A DNA stretch of 64,000 nt, taken from assembly GCF_014230145.1 (NCBI RefSeq), contig NZ_JACHVC010000012.1:315001-379000 (forward strand), given 5' to 3'. Both the position numbers and the translations under genes were made by a program. The notes beneath the pieces are model-generated. The model saw only the letters and a program-made list of their open reading frames with translations. It ran no database searches and was not told the origin of the DNA. Every line of letters begins with the position of its first letter. Within the stretch, counting starts at the first letter, position 1. Of this stretch, positions 37,357 to 46,765 are shown piece by piece. Origin of the DNA: Pelagicoccus albus. Its GTDB lineage: Bacteria; Verrucomicrobiota; Verrucomicrobiia; Opitutales; Opitutaceae.

Positions 37357-37378
37357 AAAAAAATCGGCCGCACGCCAA
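37357..37378 (-). terminator. Possible weak terminator of arfB
   Basis: On the minus strand a 5-bp stem, TTGGC with GCCGA around GTGCG, is followed by seven Ts, seven bases after the arfB stop. The stem is short, so the call is tentative. Confidence 0.35.
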
Positions 37379-37384
37379 AATGGC

Positions 37385-37807
37385 TTACCAATCGGAGCGG
37401 CTGGCTCGGCCTCTCAGGCTCTTGGTTTTTCCTCGAATCGCCTTCGACTTGAGACGCCTTTCTTTGGCCCCTTTGCTCGGTTTGGTGGGTCGACGTTTCT
37501 TGGGCACCACGCAAGCCGCAGCGAGGAGCTCCTTAAACTTGGCAAGAGCCTCCTGCCTATTTGCTTCCTGCGATCGCGAGTCCTGAGACTTGATTACTAT
37601 TTGTCCGCCCGGGGTTATCCGATGGTCATTCATCGACATCAGCCGGTCCTTAACTCGCTCGGGCAATGTAGATTCCCTGATACCGAAAAAGAGCTGTATG
37701 GCCGTGGAAACTTTGTTTACGTGCTGACCGCCAGACCCTTGCGATAGGGTGGCCTTAAACTCCAGCTCGTCTTCCGAAACCTGAACGCTGTTCGTTATGC
37801 GAATCAT
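37385..37807 (-). CDS. arfB: Peptidyl-tRNA hydrolase ArfB (ribosome rescue)
   Basis: A 140-residue ribosome-rescue hydrolase that frees stalled 70S ribosomes. The GGQ catalytic motif is at Gly26-Gly27-Gln28 (LSQGSGGQHVNKV), and the lysine/arginine-rich C-terminal tail that enters the empty mRNA channel is present (about 105-140, KKRRPTKPSKGAKERRLKSK). The frame starts upstream with a GTG at 37891, but the ATG at 37807 is chosen because known ArfB proteins begin MIxI right before the domain, and MIRITNSVQVSEDEL matches. The ABC-F gene starts divergently at 37922. Confidence 0.95.
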   Translation of the reverse strand: MIRITNSVQVSEDELEFKATLSQGSGGQHVNKVSTAIQLFFGIRESTLPERVKDRLMSMNDHRITPGGQIVIKSQDSRSQEANRQEALAKFKELLAAACVVPKKRRPTKPSKGAKERRLKSKAIRGKTKSLRGRASRSDW

Positions 37808-37921
37808 AGCACTGAGATTGCCGCAACGGAGGAGCGAAGCGAGCCCCATTCCTGCTAGTACGCCATTGACGCCTCGTCGCACCTCGAACACAAGTGCCGC
37901 CTTCCGCCAACACCGCTCGCC

Positions 37922-39541
37922 ATGATTGCTCTACAAAACATCACGCTCCAATACGGAGAACGTTATCTCTACAAAGAGATCAACGCCACCATATCCACCT
38001 CTGACCGAATCGGTCTGGTCGGAAGCAACGGAGCGGGCAAAAGCACTTTGCTCAAGGTCCTCTGCGGCCTGGAGGAATTCGATTCCGGAAAAGTGGACAA
38101 GGCAAACTACGTAACTTTCGGTTATCTGCCTCAGGATGGAATCGAAATGCACGGAAAGACGCTTTTCGAGGAAACCGAAACCGCGTTTGCAGACGTACTC
38201 GGCCTCCAGTCAAAAATCGAAGAGGCGGAGGCTCGTCTCGACGAGATGGATACATCTTCCGACGAATTCTACGAAACGCTCGAATTAATCGGAAGCTGGG
38301 AGCATCGATTGGAGGATCTCGACGTAGGCAAGCTCCCCTCGCGTATCGAATCGGTCCTGCTCGGACTCGGTTTCTCCACTAGCGACATGAAGCGCAAGAC
38401 CGAGGAATTCTCCGGTGGCTGGCAAATGCGTATCGCTTTGGCCAAACTGATACTGGCTCAGCCGTCCCTGCTGCTACTGGACGAGCCTACCAATCACCTT
38501 GACGTCACCTCCCAACACTGGCTCGAAAACTATCTGAAATCCTACGAAGGCTCGCTACTCATGATCTCGCACGATCGCGGCTTTCTGGATGAGATCTGCA
38601 ACCGTACCTTCGAGCTCTCCCTGGGAAATCTCTACACCTACTCGGGCAACTACAGCGTCTACGAGCGCCAAAGCGCCGAACGAAAGGAACTCCAGCTCAA
38701 AGCGTACAAGAGCCAGCAAAAGGAGATCGCCCAAGCCGAGCAGTTTATCAACCGCTTCAAAGCCAAAGCCTCCAAAGCCCGCCAAGCCCAGTCCCGCATC
38801 AAGCAACTGGACAAGATCGAACGCATCGTCATCGACAAGGAAGAGGACTGGGTATCCTTCTCCTTCGCCCCTCCTCCCCACTCCAGCCAAACCGTCGTCA
38901 AACTCGACAGCCTTTGCAAATCCTACGGGGACCACGAAGTCATCAAAGACGCCGATCTACGTATCGAACGCGGCGACCGTATCGCTGTGGTAGGAGTCAA
39001 CGGAGCTGGGAAAACCACCATCGCCAAGATCATCGCCGGCGTTGAGCCTTTCCAGGTGGGCGAACGGGAGCTGGGCGGAGCCACCAAACTCTCCTACTTC
39101 GCCCAGCACCAAGCGGACGAGCTGGACCCGAACCTCACTATTCTAGAAACCATGGAGGAAGTTTCCGCCGGCAAGAACGGCACTTCCATTCGCGGAATCC
39201 TCGGCACCTTCCTCTTCCGCGGCGACGATGTATTCAAAAAGGTCAAAGTCCTCTCCGGCGGCGAACGCAACCGCCTCGCCCTCGCCAAGATGTTGGCCCA
39301 GCCCGCTAACTTCCTGATACTCGACGAACCGACCAACCACTTGGACATGCGGTCCCAGGATGCGCTGCAAAAGGCTCTCAAGGAATACACGGGAGCCTAC
39401 CTGATCGTGACGCACAACCGAGCCTTCATCGACCCCATCGCCACCAAGGTTCTGGAGGTCCGCAAAGACGGCCTAACCCTCTTCCCGGGTAACGTCTCAG
39501 ACTACCTCAACCACCTCGATCAACTGGAGGAGAACCGCTAG
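37922..39541 (+). CDS. ABC-F family ATPase (ribosome-associated)
   Basis: A 539-residue protein with two ABC cassettes and no membrane domain. Cassette 1 has Walker A GSNGAGKST (34-42), signature SGGW (164-167) and Walker B LLLLDEPTNHLD (183-194). Cassette 2 has Walker A GVNGAGKTT near 358-366, SGGERNRLALAK and LILDEPTNHLD near 460-470. Between them lies a charged, coiled P-site tRNA-interaction linker (about 245-310, AKASKARQAQSRIKQLDK). ABC-F proteins relieve ribosome stalling or antibiotic stress. The subgroup (Uup, YbiT, EttA) cannot be fixed by eye. The gene is divergent from arfB, which also acts on stalled ribosomes. Confidence 0.93.
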   Translation: MIALQNITLQYGERYLYKEINATISTSDRIGLVGSNGAGKSTLLKVLCGLEEFDSGKVDKANYVTFGYLPQDGIEMHGKTLFEETETAFADVLGLQSKIEEAEARLDEMDTSSDEFYETLELIGSWEHRLEDLDVGKLPSRIESVLLGLGFSTSDMKRKTEEFSGGWQMRIALAKLILAQPSLLLLDEPTNHLDVTSQHWLENYLKSYEGSLLMISHDRGFLDEICNRTFELSLGNLYTYSGNYSVYERQSAERKELQLKAYKSQQKEIAQAEQFINRFKAKASKARQAQSRIKQLDKIERIVIDKEEDWVSFSFAPPPHSSQTVVKLDSLCKSYGDHEVIKDADLRIERGDRIAVVGVNGAGKTTIAKIIAGVEPFQVGERELGGATKLSYFAQHQADELDPNLTILETMEEVSAGKNGTSIRGILGTFLFRGDDVFKKVKVLSGGERNRLALAKMLAQPANFLILDEPTNHLDMRSQDALQKALKEYTGAYLIVTHNRAFIDPIATKVLEVRKDGLTLFPGNVSDYLNHLDQLEENR

Positions 39542-39636
39542 CAATCGCAGTCAATCGATCTGCGAGATCGTGTCACAACTTAGAAAACTTGACCGATTCC
39601 TTCAGAAAACAGGAATCCAAGCGAATAACTCACCTA

Positions 39637-40215
39637 ATGTCCGAGAAACCCAACAGAAAAACCCAGATCATCGAGGTCGCTTCCAAGCTCTTCTTCGAGC
39701 AAGGCTACCACGTGACCGGCATCAAGCAGATCATCGAGGCTGCAGATATCGCCAAGGGCACTTTCTACTCCCACTTCAAGTCGAAGGAAGAGCTGGGTCT
39801 CGAATGGCTTCACCAAACCGCCCAGAAATGGATCGAGAGGAAACTGGAATACCTTTCCCAGTTCGAAGGCGATCCCGCACGCAAGCTGGTGGCCATGTTC
39901 GATTTTCAAGCCCAAGGAGCCGAGGCATGCCGTTACCGTGGCTGTGCCATGCTCAATACGCTTTCCGAAACTCCTGATATTAGCTGTCCCATGCGGCAGG
40001 CCATCCGAGAGTACAAAAAAGGCGGGCTAAATTTCATCCAGAGCCTCGTCAACGAGTGCCTACCGGAAGCGAGCGAAGAGGACCGCGAACAAAGAGCAGG
40101 CGCCATCTACCTGCTGTTCGAAGGAGCCACCGTCGCAACTCAGAGCTTCTGCAAAACGGACCCCATCGAGATCGCCAAAAAACAGGTTGTGAAGATTTTG
40201 GCCGAAAAGGCCTAG
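39637..40215 (+). CDS. TetR/AcrR family transcriptional regulator
   Basis: A 192-residue TetR-type repressor. The N-terminal HTH covers about 8-55: KTQIIEVASKLFFEQGYHVT and IKQIIEAADIAKGTFYSHFK, the canonical helix pattern, with KSKEELG starting the ligand domain. The C-terminal domain has a CRYRGCAMLNTLSE motif typical of the YxaF/AcrR-type TetR group. The ATG at 39637 is chosen over a TTG at 39589 because it starts directly before the HTH. A small inverted repeat CGATCT/AGATCG lies at 39556-39570 before it. A TetR-box-like palindrome at 41043 may be one of its targets. Confidence 0.93.
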   Translation: MSEKPNRKTQIIEVASKLFFEQGYHVTGIKQIIEAADIAKGTFYSHFKSKEELGLEWLHQTAQKWIERKLEYLSQFEGDPARKLVAMFDFQAQGAEACRYRGCAMLNTLSETPDISCPMRQAIREYKKGGLNFIQSLVNECLPEASEEDREQRAGAIYLLFEGATVATQSFCKTDPIEIAKKQVVKILAEKA

Positions 40216-40290
40216 GCATCGGGCAACAAGCCCTACTTTTTGCGGTCCTCAAGGAAATAGGACCGCCAACCGATACGTTCTTCTTAGCAT

Positions 40291-40782
40291 ATGAAAAAGA
40301 CCCTTATCCCCTTTATGGCCATGCTTGGCCTTGCCGCGTTTCTAGTATTTAGCGGAGACGACACCTATGCCGCCGGCGACGATCCATTCGTTGGAAAAGC
40401 AGGTCCCGCCTTCCACGTTGAAGATTGGATCTCCCAGGTCCCCGATCGAGAAGGAAAGTACCTGCTAGTGGACTTCTGGGCTACCTGGTGCGGACCCTGC
40501 ATCCGAGCCATTCCTCACATGAATGAGCTGCACTCGGAATTTAAGGACGAGCTCACGGTCGTGGGCATATCCAACGAATCCAGAGCCAAAGTAGAGAGCA
40601 TGAAAGGCCCTAAGATGGACTACTACAGCGCCATCGATACGAGCGGGGCCATGGCTGGCTTTTTCCAAATCCGCAGCATCCCTCACGTGGTGCTGATGGA
40701 CCCCGAAGGCACTGTTCTCTATAAAGGACACCCCGCCTACCTCTCAGCTGAAAAAGTGAGCGAGCTGATCGCTCGTAACTAA
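40291..40782 (+). CDS. TlpA/thioredoxin-like exported protein
   Basis: A 163-residue thioredoxin-fold protein with an N-terminal signal (MKKTLIPFMAMLGLAAFLVF, cleavage near AAG at 27-29). The redox motif is Cys67 and Cys70 in FWATWCGPCIRAIP, followed by a cis-Pro segment SIPHVVLMDPEG. It belongs to the TlpA/ResA group, periplasmic reductases that keep cytochrome or secreted-protein cysteines reduced, or reduce peroxides; the partner is not identifiable. It follows the TetR gene by 75 bases and ends at a strong terminator, so it may be controlled by that regulator. Confidence 0.9.
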   Translation: MKKTLIPFMAMLGLAAFLVFSGDDTYAAGDDPFVGKAGPAFHVEDWISQVPDREGKYLLVDFWATWCGPCIRAIPHMNELHSEFKDELTVVGISNESRAKVESMKGPKMDYYSAIDTSGAMAGFFQIRSIPHVVLMDPEGTVLYKGHPAYLSAEKVSELIARN

Positions 40783-40807
40783 CGAAGCTGACTCCATTCG
40801 AATTTCC

Positions 40808-40838
40808 AGGCGACTTCCCCAAGGGAGGTCGCCTTTTT
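40808..40838 (+). terminator. Rho-independent terminator
   Basis: AGGCGACTTCCC at 40808-40819 pairs with GGGAGGTCGCCT at 40823-40834 (12 bp, one G-T pair, three-base loop) and is followed by TTTT. It terminates the TlpA-like transcript 26 bases past the stop. Confidence 0.92.
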
Positions 40839-41042
40839 CGTGTCCAGTCACGGCAAAGGAAATGTTGCCGGCAGAAAGTTGTTTTCAGAAACGACGCAGT
40901 CGAAAATCCGAATCTGAAGCTATTAAATAAAGAATTTCCTTATTTTTTTTATTTCCTTATCAGTCTGAGACTTACGACTCCTTTTAACCTTTTTTCTGGC
41001 ATATCTGGTACAATTTTCCAAATTAAAGGCAAGCAAACCGAC

Positions 41043-41052
41043 CGACCGGTCG
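41043..41052. promoter_or_regulatory. TetR-box-like palindrome upstream of the ECF sigma gene
   Basis: CGACCGGTCG, flanked by a further ACCGAC repeat on its 5' side, lies 42 bases before the sigma factor ATG. The ACCGACCGGTCG form resembles operators bound by several TetR-family regulators. Binding by the TetR protein encoded at 39637 is inferred from proximity only. Confidence 0.4.
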
Positions 41053-41094
41053 TTTTCATGGATAACAACGCAGATACAACCAACTCGAAACGCC

Positions 41095-41610
41095 ATGAAG
41101 TCAAATATCGACACCGTTCCACAACTTTCCGCCCAAGAACTCATCCGCCAAGGACGCAACTACGCCTACGGCCTGACCCGCAATCTTCACGATGCGGAGG
41201 ACCTCGTACAGCAGGCTTGGCTGAAGCTCATCCAAAAGTACGGCGACGTCACCGACCGTCGTTTGCTCTACCGGGCCATCAAGAACCTTTTCATCGACGG
41301 CGTACGTCGCTCCAAGATCGTTCAGTTCGATCCTCTGGAGAATCGCGACTTCGCCATCGGACGCGAGCAGAGCTTCGGTTCTAGCACCGATATCGAGTCT
41401 ATGCTCTCCGTCCTCAGCGACAACGAACGCACCTTCCTGAAGATGAATGTCGTGGAGGGATACACCGCTTCTGAAATCGCCGAAAAGACCGGCGTACCTC
41501 GCGGTACTATCCTCAGCCACACTCACCGTGCCCGCAAGAAGCTGCATCGCCACTTCGATTCCGAATTCAGCGAGCACGCGGACTCAGAGGAACTCGCAGT
41601 CGCTGTCTAG
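41095..41610 (+). CDS. ECF-type sigma-70 factor
   Basis: A 171-residue sigma factor. Region 2 covers about 15-75 (YAYGLTRNLHDAEDLVQQAW and LLYRAIKNLFIDGVRR), and region 4 covers about 105-155 (NVVEGYTASEIAEKTGVPRG plus TILSHTHRARKKLHRHF). Length is normal for ECF factors. No anti-sigma gene is adjacent. The ATG at 41095 is well placed. The stop codon lies inside the first of a series of hairpins that fill the gap before the LpxR-like gene. Confidence 0.93.
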   Translation: MKSNIDTVPQLSAQELIRQGRNYAYGLTRNLHDAEDLVQQAWLKLIQKYGDVTDRRLLYRAIKNLFIDGVRRSKIVQFDPLENRDFAIGREQSFGSSTDIESMLSVLSDNERTFLKMNVVEGYTASEIAEKTGVPRGTILSHTHRARKKLHRHFDSEFSEHADSEELAVAV

Positions 41611-41821
41611 GCAGCGATTCACAACGGGCTGCCAAGTTCGGTGGCCACGTACCGAAGATTTGGCGACAGTCTCGCCAGTCTCGATTACCGATTAATCACT
41701 TAATCGGACGGTCTCTCGTCGTTCCTAACGCGAGCCCGTTAGCGGATACACAGGGCTCTAGCCCTTAGAACAAACAACCGCTCCCCCTCAATTCGCAGGA
41801 ATTCCTGCTCAGGGCGGAGCC
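41601..41821 (+). ncRNA. Run of seven hairpins, candidate structured RNA
   Basis: Perfect stems follow one another: CGCTG/CAGCG (41601-41616), TTCGGT/ACCGAA (41637-41656), TGGCGA/TCGCCA (41661-41677), CCGATTAA/TTAATCGG (41688-41707), CTAACG/CGTTAG (41725-41742) and AGGGCT/AGCCCT (41752-41765). The last has a two-base loop, so its inner pair must open. A longer element at 41780-41820 has outer stem GCTCC/GGAGC and an inner palindrome GCAGGAATTCCTGC (41795-41808). None has a proper U-tract. The element begins at the sigma factor stop and ends 47 bases before the LpxR-like ATG. It may be a leader RNA or a small RNA; no known family is recognised. Confidence 0.5.
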
Positions 41822-41867
41822 TACCCAAATACCGCGACCAAACTCGCGACTAAAACTATTTTGAACC

Positions 41868-42863
41868 ATGTTTCCTTCAATATCACGGAACGCCACAAGA
41901 CGTTCCCTCTTCCCACTGGCACTCGCCACAGCGGCCCTAGTCCTGGGCCTCCAAACACTTTCGGCTAGGGAGCTAGACAGCTTCACAATCCGCATGGATA
42001 ACGATTTCCCTGCGGGCACGGATGAGCACTACACTGCCGGTACCGAATTCGACTTCGCCTACCGCCCTTGGTACGATGAGGACGAGAAGGCCGTTTATCA
42101 CCAGACTCTTGCCCTCGGACAGTGGATCTTCACCCCCGAGAACGTTGACGCAATCGAAGTCATCGAAAACGACCGCCCATTTGCGGGCTGGACCTACCTC
42201 CGCTACGGTCAACACCGTACGGACCAACGAAGCGTCAAATCTTGGCAACTCACTCTTGGCCTCGTCGGTCCGAGTTCCTTCGCCGAGGATATCATGCGCT
42301 CGATTCACAAACTTACTGACAACCGTATGCCGCTCGGCTGGCGAAATCAGCTTAGCGATGAACTGGGAGTCGCTTTGGAGCGCAGCGAGATCCGCCGCCT
42401 GCACGTGTGGAACTTCGCCGATGAGCGCGGCCTTGAACTGGCGTCATTCAACCGCTTTGCGCTTGGAAATGTGGATACCAGTCTCACCCAGGGCTTCCAA
42501 TTACGCTACGGTCGCAATCTAAACAGCCTTCCTTCCGTGAACCGAATCGGATCACCGGCAGGATACATCCCGAGCAAATCTGACTACGCTCGCTATCCCA
42601 AGGAGCTCCGTCCACGACGCCTTCATTGGATAGCAGGAGCCCGTAGCACGTACGTAGCGCGCAATTTGTTTTTAGACGGTAATTCCAATGGGCGGAGCCA
42701 TAGCGTGGACCGGGAACCATTTGTCCATGAGGGCGAGCTAGGATTCGCGTATTCGCAACCTGGATTCAAAGCGTCGGTCTCCATGGTCTACCGAACCAAA
42801 GAGTTCGAACTGCAGGAAGGCGGACAAACCTTCGCCTCCTTCGCAGTGACTATAAAGAGATAG
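41868..42863 (+). CDS. LpxR-like lipid A deacylase (DUF2219 family)
   Basis: A 331-residue outer-membrane protein with a signal peptide (basic N-terminus, hydrophobic ALATAALVLGLQTL, cleavage near SARE). The family pattern is present: RMDNDFPAGTDEHYTAG (about 43-59), a DRPFAGWTYLRYG strand (about 102-114) and a series of amphipathic beta strands typical of a 12-stranded barrel. LpxR removes the 3'-acyloxyacyl chain of lipid A in Salmonella; the catalytic residues there include Asn, Asp and His. I see candidates in NDFPAGTDEHYT but cannot verify them. Role and substrate are therefore inferred. A run of hairpins precedes the ATG. Confidence 0.8.
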   Translation: MFPSISRNATRRSLFPLALATAALVLGLQTLSARELDSFTIRMDNDFPAGTDEHYTAGTEFDFAYRPWYDEDEKAVYHQTLALGQWIFTPENVDAIEVIENDRPFAGWTYLRYGQHRTDQRSVKSWQLTLGLVGPSSFAEDIMRSIHKLTDNRMPLGWRNQLSDELGVALERSEIRRLHVWNFADERGLELASFNRFALGNVDTSLTQGFQLRYGRNLNSLPSVNRIGSPAGYIPSKSDYARYPKELRPRRLHWIAGARSTYVARNLFLDGNSNGRSHSVDREPFVHEGELGFAYSQPGFKASVSMVYRTKEFELQEGGQTFASFAVTIKR

Positions 42864-42902
42864 CTCGCCTGAGATACGACAGCCCAACTGGCAATATCGC
42901 TT

Positions 42903-43346
42903 TCAACTACTTTTAGGAACAGGAGGCAATCGAACGATTTTGATCCAAAATTGTTCGATTGATTTCACAACCTCCAACAGCTTATTGATATCCACCGGTT
43001 TGGTTATATAGCAGTTGGCGCTGAGTTCGTAGCTCTTGAGAACATCAGAGTCCAAATCCGAAGATGTCAGGACCACGACTGGGATAAGTCTCAATGAAGA
43101 ATCCTGTTTGATTTCCTTTAAAACTCCGTGACCACTAAGACGAGGTAGCTTTAAATCTAGAAGAATCAAATCAGGGCGGGCTGCGGACTCGTAAGGCGGC
43201 TCGTTTTTCAAATATTGAAGAGCACTCTTCCCATCTCGAACGATGCTCAAACGATTCATTAACTTCGCTTTCTTAAACGCGATTTTAGTCAGTTGGATGT
43301 CGCTCTCGCTGTCTTCCACCATGAGTATTTCAATCAATTGCTCCAA
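42903..43346 (-). CDS. Single-domain response regulator
   Basis: A 147-residue receiver domain, of the type that pairs with bacteriophytochrome-like kinases (Rcp1-like). Acidic residues are in LMVEDSESD (9-16); the phosphoacceptor is Asp64 in LILLDLKLPRLSG, and the conserved Lys is in YITKPVD. There is no output domain, so it probably works by protein-protein contact. The only start is a TTG at 43346 and the receiver begins almost immediately. It lies downstream of the PAS kinase on the same strand and would be its natural partner. Confidence 0.9.
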   Translation of the reverse strand: MEQLIEILMVEDSESDIQLTKIAFKKAKLMNRLSIVRDGKSALQYLKNEPPYESAARPDLILLDLKLPRLSGHGVLKEIKQDSSLRLIPVVVLTSSDLDSDVLKSYELSANCYITKPVDINKLLEVVKSIEQFWIKIVRLPPVPKSS

Positions 43347-43464
43347 TGCTATTACCCCCTTTTTATGAATCGGAATATCCCGACAGGACTACTGATACAG
43401 TCCAATTAAAATTACCTAGAAATTTGGGAAAGTCGCCCCCATTTTCGCAGCTTTTCAATTCAAG

Positions 43465-45045
43465 TTAAATTCCTACTGCGAGAGGCAAAGTGAAATAAAA
43501 AACACTTCCCTCACCTTCTTTTGACCGCACTCCCATGACCCCACCGTGCCGCCGAACGATCCGATTACACAGGGCAAGCCCGATACCATCTCCTTCGTGA
43601 TTTTTTTCTGGATACAATCTTTCGAATATTTTAAAAATCGACTCGTGATATTCCGGATCTATACCAATTCCGTTATCCTTGACCTCAATTTTGCAGAAAC
43701 TTTGGTTCCCTAAATAACGAGCTCCGCCATCATGCGAGCAATCTAGACTTGCGGAACGTATATGCACGACAGGAGATTCCTCGGATCGGAATTTGAGCGC
43801 ATTTACGATTAGATTCTGAAAAAGCTGAGTGATCTGGTCCACGTTCCCAAAAACAGTTGGGCTCTCACCTAGAAACTCGACAACTGCCTCGTTCTCTTGG
43901 ATCAGCTTCGATAACTCCGATACAGACTGGCGAGCTGAGGAGAATAGATCAAAGGCCTCTTGTTTGGAACCTGCACGATCGATCCGGCTGTAGGATAGAA
44001 GTCCGTCGATCATACTCTGCAGCCTCAAAGATCCGCTTCTAGCGAATCGAATATAGCCTAAAGCTTCTTCATCCAAACAACCCCCATAATCTTGATACAA
44101 TAGCTGAAGAAAGCTCGAAATCGAACGCAAAGGCTCACGCAGGTCGTGCGATGTAACATAAGCGAATTCGCGCAGGTCTTGATTGACTGCCTGCAAGCGT
44201 GCATTCGCTCGACGCAATTCTTCTTCGGCCTCTCTCCTGTCGTGAACATCTTGGATGGACCCCACCATTCGCGTAACCTTACCAGTGGCATTCTTTACAA
44301 GCGTGGCCTGTCCTTGAAACCACCGATATCCCCGATCTTTAGTTCGAAGCCGATACTCCACTCCAAATGGTGTTCCGTTTTCTAAAGTTTCTGCAAAGGC
44401 ACCTTCGAATCCTTTCCAGTCATCAGGATGCACCAAGTACTTTAATCCCTCCATACTGGGTACGATCTCCCCAAGCTCGTATCCAATAAGCGTATAAAAG
44501 CGAGGAGACCACCAACGCTCATCTTTCTCTACATCTGGCCAATCCCAAATCCCTACACTTGCACCTTCAGCAGCAAGTTGAAAACGTTCTTTGCTTTCCT
44601 CTAGGGCTGATTTCAAGGCAGCTTTCTGTTGCATCGACTCCGTTATATCAGAATGGGCACCAAGCATGCGGGTCGGCTTGCCCGACTTATCTCGTATCGC
44701 TATTCCTCTACACCGTATCCATACAGTCGATCCATCAGCATGCCTGAATCTCACCACTTGATCATAAGGGTGGTCTGGATCCTCACAATGCCGATGGAAA
44801 TTATCCAAGGCCACTTTAAGATCCTCTTGATTAATCAAGTCCTGCCAAGCATCCGGCGAATGGGGCATGAGGCTTGGATCGTAGCCAAGCACCTCCCAGA
44901 AACGCTCGCTCATCCACTCGTTTTCCGGCTTCTCAATATCCCAATACCAAATGCCATCCAACGAGCCCGCTTGCAGAAAGTCGAAGATCGTGTTGTCTTT
45001 GCGAATTAGCTGATACAGCTCTTGCTTAAGGTAGTGATCGCTCAT
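43465..45045 (-). CDS. PAS-domain sensor histidine kinase
   Basis: A 526-residue cytoplasmic kinase without membrane helices. Two PAS/PAC domains occur at about 20-140 (WYWDIEKPENEW) and 155-275 (GIWDWPDVEKDERWW), then a short coil and the HisKA domain with His300 in FAYVTSHDLREPLRS. The HATPase domain follows (about 390-525), with KVENDGxGI-type KDNGIGIDPEY and GIGLALCNRIVRRHGG. The kinase type is that of bacteriophytochrome-like kinases that pair with small receivers. Ligand is unknown. It is transcribed with the receiver gene downstream. Confidence 0.92.
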   Translation of the reverse strand: MSDHYLKQELYQLIRKDNTIFDFLQAGSLDGIWYWDIEKPENEWMSERFWEVLGYDPSLMPHSPDAWQDLINQEDLKVALDNFHRHCEDPDHPYDQVVRFRHADGSTVWIRCRGIAIRDKSGKPTRMLGAHSDITESMQQKAALKSALEESKERFQLAAEGASVGIWDWPDVEKDERWWSPRFYTLIGYELGEIVPSMEGLKYLVHPDDWKGFEGAFAETLENGTPFGVEYRLRTKDRGYRWFQGQATLVKNATGKVTRMVGSIQDVHDRREAEEELRRANARLQAVNQDLREFAYVTSHDLREPLRSISSFLQLLYQDYGGCLDEEALGYIRFARSGSLRLQSMIDGLLSYSRIDRAGSKQEAFDLFSSARQSVSELSKLIQENEAVVEFLGESPTVFGNVDQITQLFQNLIVNALKFRSEESPVVHIRSASLDCSHDGGARYLGNQSFCKIEVKDNGIGIDPEYHESIFKIFERLYPEKNHEGDGIGLALCNRIVRRHGGVMGVRSKEGEGSVFYFTLPLAVGI

Positions 45046-45157
45046 TATGCACAGCGGGCTAAGTCCCGAGGATCATATCCTTGAACAAACGAAGCAAGGA
45101 TGAATCGGAAAAGGAGAACTGCGAGCGGTCCGATTCCATCGCCTCCCCTGCCCCTCA

Positions 45158-46765
45158 CTACTGATTGGTATGCTGGAAAGCGTGCGCAGTGCCAATCAAA
45201 CCTTTGAGCAGATTTAACTCGAGCGGCTTCGTTACAATCTCTCTGATACCAGCCGACCTATATACGGCATCATTTAGGCTTATCGCTTCACAGCCAAAAA
45301 CAATGATATACGGGCCAGAGGAGCCGGAGACTTTGACCGCAGAAATCAAGCGGGCAGCCTCTACTCCTTCGGGTTCCCTAATTTGCATATCGATTAGAAC
45401 GATATCGAACAAACGCTCTTTAGCTAATTCGACCGCTAAAGAACCGCTAGGAACTAAAACCGCGTCCCGGAAACCCATGCGATTCAAATTATCTCCTATT
45501 TGGCTTCGGATACGCGAATCCGACTCTACGACAAGAATGGATGCCGGGCACTTTTCAGCGAAACTCTTTTGTTGGTTCGGCGAGTCACCAATAACCGAGG
45601 AAAAATTGCTCGTTTGCCCGAGGGGCAGAACAAAAGAAAACTCGGATCCCTCTCCCAGCACACTTTCAACCGTGAGCTCTCCCCCCAACATCGAGACCAG
45701 TCTCTGGCTGATAGAGAGCCCGAGCCCTGAGCCATAAAACCTCCTTCGTCTGGAGGAGTCCACTTGAGTAAACGCGTCGAAAACGATTCGCTGATCTTCC
45801 TTCGAGATCCCAACTCCGGTGTCCACTACCGCTATCTTGAAACCAGATTCTCCGTATCGGCTAATCTTGGTACAAACGCTCCCCGATTCGGTGAACTTGA
45901 TCGAATTTCCGACGAGGTTGATAAGGATCTGCCGCAGCCTACGACTATCGGAAACGATAGCGCGCGGCAGACTCGGATCGATATCAGTGGTGAGCGTCAA
46001 ACCCTTCGCCTTGGCTTTGAAGGCGAGAGCGGTAGTTACCGATTTAACTAAGTCCCGAAGGCAGAAGACCTCTTTCACTAGATCTAGCTTGCCGGCTTCG
46101 ATCTTGCCCATGTCAAGGATGTCATCGATCAAAGCCAGTTGGCTGTCCGCGCATGCTCGCATCATAGTGCCGAGTTCCTGAACCTTTTCGCTCGTATCTT
46201 CCAGCTCCATAAGTTGAAGACCACCCATTATTCCGTTCATGGGAGTCCTGAACTCGTGGCTCATTACCGCTATGAATTCACTCTTGGCCTTGTTAGCGCT
46301 TTCCGCTTTCTGCTTAGCGTCCTCCAGGGCATCGAGCAGGGCATGGCGCTCGATCGCGTAGCAAATGGCTCGCTCCAAACCGAATTCCCCCAATTCATCC
46401 TTCATCAGGTAATCTTGAGCACCCAGTTGTACTGCCTCCAACGCGAGCGTCTCGTCACTCATTCCACTTAAGACGATCACCGGGCAACGGGCTCGCGAAC
46501 GAATTTTGGCAAAGGTCTCCAAGCCTACCGAATCGGGCAATCCCAAGTCCAACAGCATGAGATCAAAGGAAGTCTCCGAGCTAAGCGATCGCGCCTCCTC
46601 CAGGCTCATGCAGCGCCGGCAAACGTACCGCTTGCCACGGTGTGAGCTCTCAAGAAGAGTCAAAACAAACTCCGCATCCGCGTCATTGTCTTCCACGAGA
46701 AGAATCTTGACGATATCGACCTCTGAAACAGGCACTGGCAAAGCTGGATGTAACAAAGTACTCAA
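45158..46765 (-). CDS. REC-HisKA-HATPase-REC hybrid kinase
   Basis: A 535-residue hybrid with no PAS and no membrane part. The N-terminal receiver has Asp73 as phosphoacceptor ([13 protein letters not shown]). A coil then leads to HisKA with His170 in [15 protein letters not shown]; HATPase follows (about 280-385), with NxxK and GSGLGLSIS motifs. A second receiver at 408-525 has Asp459 in [10 protein letters not shown] and acidic residues ESD (414-416). Such proteins relay phosphate. The start is a TTG at 46765, with no ATG near; the N-terminus is therefore uncertain by a few residues. Confidence 0.9.
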   Translation of the reverse strand: MSTLLHPALPVPVSEVDIVKILLVEDNDADAEFVLTLLESSHRGKRYVCRRCMSLEEARSLSSETSFDLMLLDLGLPDSVGLETFAKIRSRARCPVIVLSGMSDETLALEAVQLGAQDYLMKDELGEFGLERAICYAIERHALLDALEDAKQKAESANKAKSEFIAVMSHEFRTPMNGIMGGLQLMELEDTSEKVQELGTMMRACADSQLALIDDILDMGKIEAGKLDLVKEVFCLRDLVKSVTTALAFKAKAKGLTLTTDIDPSLPRAIVSDSRRLRQILINLVGNSIKFTESGSVCTKISRYGESGFKIAVVDTGVGISKEDQRIVFDAFTQVDSSRRRRFYGSGLGLSISQRLVSMLGGELTVESVLGEGSEFSFVLPLGQTSNFSSVIGDSPNQQKSFAEKCPASILVVESDSRIRSQIGDNLNRMGFRDAVLVPSGSLAVELAKERLFDIVLIDMQIREPEGVEAARLISAVKVSGSSGPYIIVFGCEAISLNDAVYRSAGIREIVTKPLELNLLKGLIGTAHAFQHTNQ

